The notes: generated by a model from the sequence alone, not told the origin. A stretch of DNA of 64,000 nucleotides from Turbatrix aceti (GCA_963969345.1 OZ017766.1:744001-808000); one strand, 5' to 3'. Shown: positions 1 through 11,435, counted from the first letter of the stretch. Translations and numbers: made by a program.

Positions 1-339
1 TGTGTGAGAGTTTTTAACATGGACAAAGTTTTGGCTACACTGTAGTTATGGTCAACATGTCAAAAAATTTTGAATACGTTTTGGTATCCCGAGCCCCAAA
101 AGGCAATTTTAGAGCCAATAGGAGCCGGAACACAAACATTTTGTCCCTCTCACCGGAATCAAGAAGTACAATATAAATTTTGTTATCTGTTTTGTGCATG
201 CTTTGTGTTTATCTGCATCACACAAAAACCTTTGACACCATGACACATGACATCATTGCAAGCCCGTTTGGTGTACATAAAAAGAATTGCACAAACTGTG
301 CGCAAAAATGATGAAAAAAAGCTCATTCACAAATTTTAA

Positions 340-825
340 GAGGCCGTCCACGACAGGATTTCGGACCGAGGACAAGGCTTTTTTACACTTTCAAATGTTT
401 TGAGCCAGAATTGTTCCACACCCCTAGGAAAGTCGAATCCCACAAAACACCAATTTTAAAAAAAATCGGAATCTGTAGTTTTGGCTTCTGGAAGGTTTTA
501 ACACAAGTTGATGCCACGCGCTGCGTTCATGAGTAAAAAAGCTGAAAATTTTTGAAGGAAGGGGAACACGATGTCGTAATCAGATTTTTTTTTATCGTTA
601 CGGTAAGTGCCACTTTTAGGCTAAATTTTTAGGTTTTTTGGCTACCATAGATTGGGTTTTCAGAGGTGCCAACATTGTTATAGCCTATCTTTTTCCCCGT
701 GTTTTGACGCTTCGAATGATGTATAACACAAAATTTTAAAAGGGGGATAAAGTTATCATTTTGAACAATTTTTGCCGCGCACTCGAGAAAAAAGCGCGCG
801 CACAGTCTATTTTTCGCCTCGCTAG
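340..825. repeat. TTAA-type foldback element, left arm only
   Basis: A TTAA (336-339) is followed by GAGGCCGTCCACGAC, the same terminus as the full element at 32353-33704 (GAGGCAGTCCACGAC). The body resembles the left arm of that element, including the stretches around acactttcaaatgttttgag and the GCGCGC-rich inner part. No matching right arm is seen. The copy is interrupted at 826 by another repeat. Non-coding; the short frames on both strands are not supported as genes. Confidence 0.7.
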
Positions 826-1018
826 CAGACATGAAAACGGGCCTAGTTTTTAGGCCCAGGCCCGGCCCGAAATTATCCATTCTGTATTTTTTCCATATTT
901 TTATCCAAAAAATTGCAGCAAATCGTTATATAAATAACATAAATTACTGGTTTTTACTCAAAATACTATGTTTTCCACATCTGCAGAGACTAAATTTTGT
1001 TAAACATAACCAAGACAG
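826..1018. repeat. Fragment of CAGACATGAAAA-type element
   Basis: Begins with CAGACATGAAAACGGGCC and a GC-rich run of GGCCC motifs. An AT-rich body follows whose reverse complement matches 12755-12870, within a second copy at 12617-12896 that starts with the same CAGACATGAAAA end. The two copies are therefore read from opposite ends of one family. The CAG start suggests a hAT-type element, but no flanking duplication was found. The copy is cut at 1019 by the next TTAA element. Confidence 0.6.
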
Positions 1019-1022
1019 TTAA

Positions 1023-2112
1023 CAGACACTCTGCGAGCCGATTTAGGACCAAGGTGGGGAGAAGGACACATCATTTTGACACTTTCAAATGTTTTGAGTC
1101 AGAGTTGTAGGCCTTCGGGGGAAAGGTCCAAAGCCGGGATATTTTAATTACTAAAATTCGGATTCACGAGATTCGGCTTCAGAAGTGTTTTTCATAAAAA
1201 ATAGTGCCCCGTGCTACGTTGGTTATGAGCAATTCCTCTTTTTTGCTTCAACTGACAAAAAGAGACGCGCGCGCGCGTAAAAGGAGTCATGTTTAAAAAA
1301 ATGCCCCGTAGCCAATTTTTGTTTTTTATGCTAGCGGTCACCTGGGTAGGCTTGGGCATGTCCCAAACATTGCTTTAAGTTACTTGTGTTTTATATCGTA
1401 TTATTTTGCCACGAGTTACGGCATTCCAACTTTTCAGTTTTTTCAAATGCCTGTAGCAATGCCCAAAATTGTCGGATTAAACGCGCAAGTGACTTATTAC
1501 AATCTTCAGGACATGATCAAACCTATTCAGGTAACCGCTAGCAGAAAAAACAAAAATGAGCTTCAGGGCCTTTTTTTAAACATGACTCCTTTTACGCGCG
1601 CGCACGCCTTTTTTTGTCAGTTGAAACTGTTTACACCCTTTTTTTGTCAAGTGCGCGCGATATATGCCCAAGGATGGTCACAAAAGTGTTACCACTTTTT
1701 TTTGTGTTTTTTATCCCAGACTCAGAAAAACATGCTCTACAAGAATATCTGAACCTCACTCCTCCCCCAGAAGGAATACAAATGCTGTAGCCCAAAATGT
1801 AAGGCAAAATGACGAAAAATTGCAGAAATCAATAATTCCAAAAAAATCTAAAGTTTAAAAAAAAATCTGAGTACACCAGTCGATTTCTCGTGCCAAGATA
1901 CCTCTGTATTCCAAAAATCAGATTTTTTGTAGCAAGTTGAAAATTTGACGTCAAAAACTTCCAGAAGCCGTAACTCCAGAATCCGGCTTCTAGAATTTTT
2001 TTTATATTTATTTCTGTTCCTCCCACCCGGCCACCTGCAACTTTGGCACAAAACATTTGGGTGTTGTAAATATGCGGGGTCGTCGATCCTAAATCCGCTC
2101 ACAGAGTGTCTT
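1023..2112. mobile_element. TTAA-flanked foldback element (1.09 kb)
   Basis: Flanked by TTAA at 1019-1022 and 2113-2116. The left end CAGACACTCTGCGAGC is mirrored at the right by the complement of CTCACAGAGTGTC. The inner parts are also inverted relative to each other: around 1288-1340 (gagtcatgtttaaaaa, gccaatttttg) against 1540-1600. No transposase frame; non-autonomous. A 4-bp TTAA duplication is typical of piggyBac-type transposition, so that class is an inference. Its right-hand TTAA doubles as the left flank of the next element. Confidence 0.75.
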
Positions 2113-2146
2113 TTAAGAGGCAGTCTGCGAGAATTTTTACCAATAA

Positions 2147-3116
2147 GGGCTTGTCCAGAAATTACGTCATCGCAAAATCGGTGATTTTTTACCTCCCTCC
2201 CCCCTCTGTCATCGGTCGTCATTGCAAGGTGGGGCACCCCGGACCCCCCCCCCCCTAAATGACGTCATTTTGAAAAAAAATCGCCATTTTTAGAGATTTT
2301 TTTTGCAAGTTTTGGCTTATCAATTTTGCTAAAAACTACTTCCGCATTAAAATGCCAAAATTATTGTGTTTGTGTTTTTTAAAGAAACCTTTTCGGAGTC
2401 GGTCAGGAAAAAAAAATTGGTGAAACATATTTGTACTGGAGCAAAATCAGTTAGTTTTCAGCGCATTTTGGCAAAAAAATCTGAAATCTGGAAAATTCGT
2501 AAGCCAATTCTTGAAATTTTTGAATGCCGTCATTTTAAGCAGGTACTCCCCTCCCCCCATCATTTTCCGTCATTTTTGGACTGACCCCCCTCCAGGGATG
2601 GGTGAACGTTCATGTTCGTTCGTGTTTGTTCATGAACAAATCCAAAATTTGCTGTTCATGTTCGTTCATGAACAAATTTTAAATTTACGGCTTTGTTCAT
2701 GTTTGTTCACGAACAAGGCTAAATTTTTCGAACAGAAAGAACGAACAAAATGAGCGATCTTTTCTTGATTTCTGCCAACATTACTGATTTGCGCAACCGT
2801 TTCGGTTATGAGAATCTAAGCGGATTAATGTTTGTTTTTGCCAGCAAGTTTAAGTTCAAAAATAATAGTAGCTTTTGATTTCATTTTCGATTATTCTGGA
2901 AAAAAAAGGATAAAAATGAAGTTCAGCCTTTATAATTTGTTCATTGGGTTTGTTCACGTTTGTTCGTGAACACGATTGAAAGTGTTCACGTTTGTTCATT
3001 ATTGTGAACAAAATTAACAAAATGTTCATGTTTGTTCATGAACAAAAAAATCAAGTGTTCACCCATCCCTGCCCCCCTCCCCCCCTTTCGCAATGACGTA
3101 ATTTCTGGACAAGCCC
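2147..3116. mobile_element. Inverted-repeat element with TAA target duplication
   Basis: Left end GGGCTTGTCCAGAAATTACG and right end the exact complement (CGTAATTTCTGGACAAGCCC), flanked by TAA at 2144-2146 and 3117-3119. A 3-bp TAA duplication points to a PIF/Harbinger-like MITE; that assignment is inference. It contains poly-C stretches and the nested element at 2593-3071. No transposase frame. Confidence 0.75.
2593..3071. mobile_element. hAT-type MITE with 8-bp target duplication
   Basis: The termini are CAGGGATGGGTGAAC and its complement GTTCACCCATCCCTG. An exact 8-bp duplication CCCCCCTC flanks it (2585-2592 and 3072-3079). CAGGG termini with 8-bp duplications are the hAT signature. The interior is built from many copies of palindromic GTTCATGAAC / GTTCGTGAAC motifs near both ends, with an AT-rich middle. 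It sits inside the TAA-flanked element, which itself sits inside a TTAA-type element. Confidence 0.85.
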
Positions 3117-3837
3117 TAACATAAGGGGAGAAGCTCGACACATCAATTTTTACACTTTCAAATGTTTTGAGTCAAAGTTGTAGAGGACCCTGAGAACAGT
3201 CTATAATCGCGGTATTACATTTTTAAAAAATCGGATTCTGGAGAATTGGCTTCAGATGTGTTTTTCATAAAATCCGATGACGCGCTTGTCGTTTTAGTCA
3301 AAACTGTCTAAAAATTTGTTCAGGGGGGTTTCAGGGGACAAGGAATACGATGGCATACTTAAATGTTTTAAAAAAACAACTGCAAGTATTTTTGATTGAA
3401 TTTCGGGGTCACAAAATCGGCTGCCATATCTTTATTTTGCAAAATGGACCATATAAACCGTGCCCTATCTGAAAGCCCGTTTTTTTCTGCGTCGAATAAG
3501 CTCTTCAGAAAAAAAAACGTAGATTTCCCCCCGCCTTCTAGATCTCGATTTGTAGTCAAAACGACCAAAAAACCCCCTAAACTAGTCTCGCAGCGAGTGC
3601 GCACGCTCACAATCAGCTAAAATCACGAATATTACGATAAAAGATCCAAAAGTTAGCTGATCAGACAGCTCTGATAGACATCGCATTCATAAAAACACAA
3701 AAAAATGCGCAAACGCTAAGTCTTTTTTACGAGTCAGTTTCTTTACGCGCGCATACCTATTTTCGTTTCGAGATGCGCTAAAAAATAACTCATTGTTTTG
3801 CCGAGTTACGTCTGCTTCTGGGTTCTTTACGGTAATA

Positions 3838-6325
3838 ATGTTTATACTGGTTATTCTTCGTCTTACCGTGGCTGGTTTCTCTTTCGAAACACGCTTGAAG
3901 GTGAGAATCTCTGTCGGCGATGTCACAGTTAGCGCTATTGGTCGGCTATTATGGCCTGTGAGTCTTTACTTTATTTTTTTCGGTCTGGGCTAACTTATCT
4001 TACTTGCAGCATCTTTTCGCCTCCATGACTTGTTCAGCGGTCCATATTTACGACAAGGATGTCGGTGACTACGTGGATGTTAGGGACCCAGAAGCACTCA
4101 TCGTTCAGCCTAAAAACAAGATTTGTTTTGACTTCGTCAAATCAGATGCCGTAAGTTTTTTGTTGCCATTTTGTCGGTTTTTATATGTTATGTGTTTTAG
4201 AATTCGGTGATTTGTCTTCCAGCGTTGTATACCATTTGTGGCACTTCTGAGGGCATTGCCCTGGTCGTCGATAAATCTACTGGCGAAACTCTGGTCGAAG
4301 CTGCTCAGGTGCCTACACTCAAAAGAAAGCAGCAGGATACCCGCCATTTTGACATCAGCAAGGTGAAGAAAGAAGCCTCGGTGTTGCCTGAACCAGTCGA
4401 CGGGCCCTTTCCGCAGCCATGCTCTCCACAGCCTGCTCCGAGATTGCGAAAACAGCGGCGCCTGACCTCTCCTACCGAACAGTCAAGCCGGACGACGAAA
4501 AAGCCTGCGATGGATCACAACTCAGAAATTGGCGGCGGTGGTGACCAAGTTGAAGAGCCAGAATGTCGCAAGCAACTTCGTCAAAACCGATCTGCATTTC
4601 CTGTACGAATGAACCTTCCTGCTCAGTCGAACCGAAATCCGTGGCTTGATTTGATTGCTGCCGACGAATCCAATCTCATTGCTGCGAAAAGCGGCAAAAA
4701 ACTTGTCGAGGTGAAGCAGGAAGTGTGCGTCTCATCGGAAGAAGAAGGGGAACCAATTGCTGTGTCTCCGACTCTGCAAGAACTGGAATCTGATACTGAA
4801 CAAGAATCGAAGTATGTTGCCGAGGAACTACAATCCGAGCAATCAGGTGAATCAGACACCGAAGCCCCCGAGCATGAAATTGACTCGGATTCTGATTCTG
4901 ACGGTCAGCAGTCTGGACAAGAAGCTGATCTGGGTTCCGGAAAACGACAATCTGGGCAAGAAGACGAATCAGATGAAGAGGATGAACGGACCGAGCAAGC
5001 GGACGAATCAATTGCCAAAGACGACGAATCAGAGCCAGAAAGCGTACCGGAGCAACGGGTTAAGCAAGAAATTGAGTCGGATTCTGACAAAGAACAACTT
5101 TTGAATGCTCGTGTGCGAAAGTGTGGAAGTTATTCTCACGTTCTGTTTCCAAACCCCTCTCAGGAGATTCGACAATACGCATCGAACATGGGAATGGATT
5201 CCAAAATTTTGTTCGGCCGTTTGCACAGGTGTAGGGGTGTTCCGGATTCTAAACTCGTCGAAATATTGTCAACCGTGATTGCGAGATGGCTGAACAAAAA
5301 AGCCCCGGGACATTCTATGAATTTCCGGCGTGCTGTTATCCAGGATTTTCTCTTCGATTTGTTTTCCATGCACAATTTCAACATGGAAGAATTTACGAAC
5401 GCAAGCTGCTCAGGTACTGTCGATAAGCAAGTTGCGCAAAGTGAGCCTCTGCTGTGCGGCGAACGCCTTGCTCACTTCAATTTTTGGAAAACTCTGCGAC
5501 CGGCACAAGTCATGGATGCTACTTTCTATACGAGTTCGACGGCGTATCGAGACCAACTCATTCATCGTATCAAAAGTGATATATTTGAGCTGGACGAATT
5601 GTTTTTTCAGTATCCTTATTTTCTCAGAAAGCCAAGATTTGTAAGTATTTGGTCTATTTTTCAAAAAATAGTTTTTAAAATAAGTTTTTAGCTGGAACAG
5701 GAATTGCTTCGCACACAAGGAAATAATGTTTCCTGTGCCGTTTTCATCGACAAATGGAAGAACTTTTTCGTCCCTCAGATCGAAAAGCACTTCAAAGCGG
5801 AGAGGCGTGATCTTCCAGGATCCTTGTTTCCCACCGACATTTATGATCGGCAAACTTTGACTGAATTTGTCAAACTTTTTTCGTTAATTAAGAGCCGTTA
5901 TCTTCCAATCACCGTTATTCAGGATTTTATCATCTTCATGCAGGTGTGTTTTTGCTTTATCTGCTTGAATTTTTTATTTTCAATATTTTTTTTGTTTTTA
6001 GGGAAAGTCTGACGAAGAGATCATACGGCAGGTTCGAACGGAACGCGCGCTCCGTCATCCGGTTATCATCGCTGACAAGGATGGCTATCGACTCTTCGTG
6101 GGCAACCAAAGCATTTTTCGACGTACGAAGTTGTTCCTCGAGGCACTTGCCGTCTACATCATCGTTTCACACCTTCTCTGGATACCTACCGTATATCGCT
6201 TTTCACATCTTTGCTACGTTCTCAACAGGATGTACGGCTTCGAAGCGCACGACATACGGAGATCACAACCAGGTATCGACTTGTTTCGTAAACTCCAGGA
6301 TGGCATGCCGGCTGATTCTGAGTAG
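3838..6325 (+). CDS. Unrecognised acidic, probably nuclear protein (758 aa, 5 exons)
   Basis: Exons 3838-3957, 4010-4150, 4201-5640, 5692-5943 and 6002-6325; every intron is about 50-60 bp and phase 0. I do not recognise the family. The protein begins with a hydrophobic stretch (MFILVILRLTVAGF). Residues about 88-260 are low-complexity with basic clusters (RLRKQRR near 167). Residues about 266-386 are very rich in Ser, Asp and Glu. From about 390 to the end it looks globular, with aromatic helices near the C terminus (VYIIVSHLLWIPTVYRF). Three sumoylation-type psi-K-x-E motifs occur (VKKE near 142, VKQE near 258 and 374). Acidic tract, basic clusters and these motifs suggest a chromatin or transcription factor; this is inference. 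The start is the first ATG in the first exon, and an upstream exon cannot be excluded. The next gene starts 343 bp downstream on the same strand. Confidence 0.65.
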
Positions 6326-6668
6326 TTCATTATTTTGAGGATTGTTCTTGTGCTTGCTTCAATGTTTCTATATGATTTGTACTATAAAAATGTTTGTTTC
6401 ATCTGGTCACTTTTTATGCGGAATTTTTGAAGCAAGTTTTAACTTGGCATCGAAAATTGCAGAGACCAGAATCCAGCATCAGAAAAATGTCATACCGAAT
6501 AGTAGACCCTGGATGTCAACAACGAGGCGATGGACCTGGCGGGCGTTGCTCGCAGACTACTAAAGTTAAAGAAAACGTGTTTGCAATGCTCTAACAACGA
6601 AAACTTTTCTGTATAAAAAACAAAAGCTGACGCTGCAATTGATCGTTTTTTACCTCTTTTTCTTCAAA
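6326..6668. other. Intergenic, possible operon spacer
   Basis: 343 bp between two plus-strand genes. It should hold the 3' UTR of the first gene and the 5' region of the THOC6-like gene. No coding or repeat signal seen. Confidence 0.5.
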
Positions 6669-8232
6669 ATGACAATTACCAATGTCAATTCTGTTGCCCA
6701 AGAGTTTTTTTCAACGATTTACAGCCAGGCCCTGTCACCGACAGGTAAGTGACTTGATTTGAGCTCACGGTCTGATCAAACGCATTTCAGGTGATCTCAT
6801 AGCGGTTAGCAACAATTTTGGTCAAATTTCTGTTCTACCCGTCTCCAATGCTGAGTTTCTGTCTTCAAAGCATACTGCTGTGGTATCGAGTTTGACAAAC
6901 ACAACTGCGCTTCTGAGTCAGGATTCTGGAGATCTCCTGTTCGCCGGAACGTCTTCCGGCCAGATTTCCGCTTTTTCATGGAAATCTCTCTGCTCTGGCT
7001 CTTCCGACGCCATGGTTTCGATTTCCGGACGACCAGGTAATCAGATCAATTCAATGATCTCACTTGGCAGCGGCCAGTTTATTGGTCTGGGATTCGACGA
7101 TGGCGGCTTGGAAATCCGTGATGTCTCTGCACTGGAAAAAGTGAGTTTTTATCAGAGTTGTTGCTCGACTCGCACTCTTATTCTCAAATTCTCGGCTCTT
7201 GCTCAGCTCGCCCTCGTGAGTCGAGCCATGAGCGAACATGGTTCACACGTAAAAATGTGAGTTTTGAGTCACAAATCAAGAGTCTCGCTAAAAGAAAGAC
7301 CGTATAATGCTTGGAGATACCCCCGCTCATTTTAAAAATTTCTCGTGCTCTTTTAGCACTTTGATTTTTTGAGCTCGCGTTGTGAGTGTCGTGAGCCGCG
7401 AGCAACTCTGGTTTTTATCATTGCAATGCGTGTTAGCGTAGAACGTTTTCAGATTGTGGCTACGTATTCTCCCCACGAAAGCCAAATCAATCAAGTTGTG
7501 TCATACTGCGACAGGCAGATTGTTACGTGCTCGTCAGATGGCACAATCACGCTCATCGATCCGGCTGCAGGACATCAGCCTGTGAGACGCGTTTCTGCAT
7601 CTGAGAATGCCAAACTCCATCGCCCACAGCATTCTAGGGGTATTTATGCTATCGGAGTGCAAGATCAGTTTGTGGTAGGTTTTTATTTGGATAAAGATCA
7701 AAATGGGATTAGAAAATTGTCAAAATTAGGATGGATTTTTTAGGTTAAAAAAGTATCATTTTTGGGCCGCATAATGTTATTCTGAAGTAACGTTTTGTAA
7801 GCAAGTATTATTGAAAACAGTTTTTAAGTCATGTCTTACGTTAAAAATTATCTGTTTGTTTACGATCGCCTTTTTCAGATCGCCGGAGGTGGTCTTGCCG
7901 CAGCCCGTTTCGACCTCGCATCTGGCGCCTTGATCCACACCTACGAAGAAGCCAAATCGACTCCAGCCGGCGGCTACAACGTCACCGCTGTCGAGACAAC
8001 GCCCACCGGCTTCGTCTGCCTGGGCACGTCGCACGGCTCCCTTCTCGCGTATTCCCCCTCCAGTGCCCTCATCAACGAGGTTCAGGCAGGGCTGGGGCCC
8101 CTGTGGAATGTCTCTGCTCTTCCCATCGACTCTCCCACCGTTACCGCTGTCTCCGGCGCCGGTAGTCGTATATCCATGGTCGTAAGCTACGGTTACGTTT
8201 CGTACAGCCTGGATTCGCAAGTGTCTGGCTGA
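6669..8232 (+). CDS. thoc-6: THOC6-like WD40 protein of the THO/TREX mRNA export complex
   Basis: Exons 6669-6744, 6791-7140, 7453-7674 and 7879-8232 give a 333-aa protein, close to the usual THOC6 length of about 340. The N terminus (IYSQALSPTGDLIAVSNNFG, then QISVLPVS) aligns well with THOC6, where the first beta-propeller blade follows the same pattern. Later blades are visible as INQVVSYCDRQIVTCSSDG, YAIGVQDQFVIAGGGLAAAR and GFVCLGTSHGSLLAYSP. THOC6 is a WD40 subunit of the nuclear THO complex that couples transcription with mRNA export. Intron 2 (7141-7452) is longer than its neighbours and holds GCTCGACTCGC-type repeat sequence like the GAGC-rich elements elsewhere in the window. Gene symbol is by homology only. 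Confidence 0.8.
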
Positions 8233-8421
8233 AAGTTGTCTTACCTTTCGCTTGACTGATCTCGGCCCCCTTCTTTCGAGGTACGCGCGTGTTGTGGAAT
8301 GACAAATATGGTTCGATGAAGGCTGTAAAAATTAACCGGAAGCAGGGTGCAATCGCTTGGAAGGAGGCTGGGGGTTGCCAGAGGGTGCAGAAGTCAGTCG
8401 GCACTCGTCGGCGCGTTGGAC

Positions 8422-11282
8422 ATGCGCTACGGCAAAATTTACTACTACGACAGACTCGGCAACAGGGTCCAGGACGACGTAATTCCCGAAGTCAAAGGTG
8501 AGGCCGTTGTTTTTTAGAGAGCTTGGGGAATGTGTACAGTTTTACAGTTCAAAGTACCATAGACAGATTGCGCTGTTTTTTGTGCTTTTTTAGCCTCAAA
8601 ATGTGTTTAGGTTGGTTTTTGTCGGTCGAAACAGACAACAGAGGGGTAAGACAGGATTTTTTGGAATACGACACTTTGTTGAGGTTTTTAAACGTAAGAT
8701 ATCGTTTTTTTGAGCATTTTGAAGGTTTTTTTGCTAAAAAATAGCACTTATCCTGTCACCGGAATCGCCAACAAAATTCCTGCATGCCAAGTTTTCTTGC
8801 AGACGAACTCATAAGCTTCCCCCACCGTCTGACACGGAACATGGATCGTATCGAGATGTTCAAGCGACAGGACCGCTTCGCTTCCGACTTCTCACCTCCC
8901 ATTCGGCCGGTGTACAACTCCTACGTCCCCCAAGACCCCTTCGCCAAGATGAACCTCGACTCTCCGGTGGCAGCGCACATGCCCCCCGACCTCCGCGAAG
9001 ACGCCCTGTCTGCCGACATTGCCATCCGGCGCCCCTACCGTCGGGCTCCGGACGAATTTGATGCCCCGGCCGACTCGCTAGAGGGCGATCGCGCGAGAAT
9101 CGCTGTTGCCGGCTTCGAGGATACCCCAATCAGTCAGGGCGTATCCGGCAGTGTGAGCATAGGCTTTCAGAACGGCAATGGTCAAAGACAATCGCTGCCT
9201 TCTCCCCCGGAAAACATGGACCGGGGGCCTACTCCCCTCGTTGGCCAGGACGTCGTCATCAGAGACAGGGACTACGATGACGTGTCGGCGTCGAGGGAAG
9301 AGCGTGCGGACGGCGAGAGGGAGCGTTACGCGGCACAAAAAGCCGTGGAGGAGCTTTCGCTCAACGACGCCAGAGCCCACGTTCAGGGCCCGCCTCCGAC
9401 CGACTCGACACCAGACATTTTTGCCACCGGGGCTGACTCCATCGACAGTCTGCGACGCATCGTGCCGTACTCGTCGATGAAAGCTTCCAAGTCGGCTGGA
9501 GATCTCGTGGCGAAAAAAGTAATTATCATTCTTTTAGTTCTAATAAAAACATTAAAAAAAATTATTTTTAAGAAAAAAAATATTTAAAAAAATTTTTTTG
9601 AAAAAATTATTTTACAACTTTGTAATTATTTAGGTTGTAATCGACGACGACGATGGCGAGCTATGCGAACACTGCCTACTGGAAGAGCGCCGTCTCGAGA
9701 CCGCCCAGCACAAGAAGCTCCTCCAACGCGAGCTCGATGAGCACGTCCGTCGCGTGAATTCCGAGCTCCAGGAACAGCGGGCTCGAAAGAAGCCTCTCCA
9801 TCCCATGGGCGTGCTGCCGCCCTTCGACAGAGACGATGAAGCCTCCAAGAAGCGAGATACCCAGGAAGCTTACCGCCTCGAACTCGAGCAGGAGATGGCC
9901 CGACGCGCCGAGGCTGTCAAGCTGGAAAAGCACCGGGACCTCGAGATGAACAACTTTGCCAACACCCGGGACGCGTATGCCTACGCGCAGGCGAGGGACA
10001 TGGATCGATCCGCAGGCTACGAGCGCAACCGTGCGTACGACTACGATCAGAAGGCCGTGGGGGCCGGCAAGATTGGCAGCAGGCAGGAGGACGGCCTCGA
10101 GTGGTGGGAGCGCAAGACGATGCCCGGCGTGTTGGGCGTCGAGCGGGATGCCAAGTTCATGAGCGATCAGCTGAGGAGGAATGCGCAGCTCAAGTTTGTC
10201 ATTTTTTGTCATCACAGAATAATTTGCTGAATTACAGAGACTCGGTGAACCAACTCATCCGCTACAAAGAACAACAACGCGAACTAAACATTGAACGCCG
10301 CGCCGCCAGCAAGGCGCACTTCGACGGCCTTCGCAAACATGTGAGCTTTAATTTTCCCTTCCCACTCATTTTTACCAAAACGTCCTAGATCGACGAACAG
10401 AGCTTGCTCACCCGCTGGAATCCAAGTGGCAAGGCTTCTCGAGCCGCGCTGGAGCCCACCGAGACAAATCCGACTGTCTTCAAGGCCTGGCAGGACGCCC
10501 ACCTCCTCAACGATCACCGGTACCGCGTGCTCCAGGAAATCGACGCCCCGGTCAAGTACTTTGGTCGCGTCGTCGACGAGGAATCACGATGCGTGCGTTG
10601 TCGTCGGTGTAAAAGAATTATTCGTCGTGAAGTTCGTTTTAGGGAACACCACTAGTGACTTTTTTGTACTTGACATTTGAATACCTTTTCAGAGAAAAAA
10701 ATCAGATTTACAGTTCCTTTTACAAATGTCTTTCAAGTTATGTATGATCCAGGAAATAAAAATGGCATCGAACTGGGCTCACGCCTTGCTTGGGGCCGCG
10801 GGCAGAATCCACGCACGCAGCGCATTTTTTTCAGTGGTAAAGCTTCGAAAAAGTGTCCGTACAAGCTCCTCGACAAGTACGGACACTTCTTACCTCGCTT
10901 TTGCGCAACCGAAGTATCGTACGTGCAGGAGTTCGCCGGTTTATTGATTTTAAAAAAGCCTTTGCCAAGCTTCCAACAAAAAAATGCCAATCCTTTTTTC
11001 ACGCTCGCAGATTACAGAAAACCTCTTCAGTGGCACATTTTCCTCACTGGCACAGATTCGTCTATCCTGACAGCGGGGATGTGAACGGATTGTGCTACGT
11101 TTTTGGAAAATTTAATTCAAAATTCGCAATTTCCGGATGACTGGAGCTACTTGGCATCCTACGAGGACTTGTACGGCATAACCCCCCCCCCTGCTCGTCT
11201 TGCTTCTGTTCACGTGCCTTTGCCTGGCACAGTCACTTGTCTGTGTGATATACTACACTCAGACAACCCTAATGACTTCTGA
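8422..11282 (+). CDS. Coiled-coil protein with CxxC pairs, unrecognised (about 740-760 aa)
   Basis: Exons 8422-8497, 8803-9518, 9634-10193, 10238-10340, 10389-10626 and 10693-11282 join in one frame. Exons 2-5 are GC-rich with clear codon structure. Features: KIYYYDRLGNRVQDDVIPE at the N terminus; a charged region; CEHC followed by a long Arg/Glu coiled coil (residues about 270-485); CVRCRRC near 558; and a C-terminal part ending DDWSYLASYEDLYGI and a short tail. One TGA at 11082-11084 interrupts the last exon. It is removed if a 66-bp in-frame intron 11080-11145 (gtgaac...ctggag) is spliced, which gives about 738 aa. The true start is uncertain: the frame is open upstream of ATG 8422 and an upstream exon may exist. 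AATAAA at about 11430 fits its 3' end. It lies 189 bp after the THOC6-like gene on the same strand. Confidence 0.6.
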
Positions 11283-11429
11283 GCTACCATCATGACCCCA
11301 ATGGGTTCATCCTGTGCAATCGCGCGGAACAGTTTTTCTAACCTGAACTGGAATCTGAATGAAATCAGTGTTTAGGTTATCCTCAGAGCTCGTAAACACT
11401 AATCCACAAGTTTTAACCCTTCAAAATGA

Positions 11430-11435
11430 GAATAA
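11430..11435 (+). terminator. Polyadenylation signal AATAAA
   Basis: AATAAA about 150 bp after the stop of the coiled-coil gene on the same strand and about 165 bp before the end of the opposing Skp1-like gene. It is a good candidate signal for the plus-strand transcript. Confidence 0.5.

Larger units (their letters stand above)
2117..3600. mobile_element. TTAA-type element, left arm with two nested insertions
   Basis: Starts GAGGCAGTCTGCGAG directly after TTAA 2113-2116. The arm runs to 2143, is interrupted by the element at 2147-3116, and resumes at 3117 (the segment around 3155 contains acactttcaaatgttttgag). It ends near 3600 in a GCGCACGCTCAC stretch that corresponds to the centre of related copies. 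No right arm is present, so this is half an element. The part at 3370-3510 is the reverse complement of 52200-52340 in the galactosyltransferase intron. Confidence 0.65.

Noticed and set aside
1384..1752. 122-codon plus-strand frame in the TE region
   Set aside because: It falls inside the inverted arms of a TTAA-flanked element and reads through repeat sequence.
11082..11084. Selenocysteine at the in-frame TGA
   Set aside because: No selenoprotein context or SECIS-like structure was recognised. A short intron or pseudogenisation explains the stop more simply.
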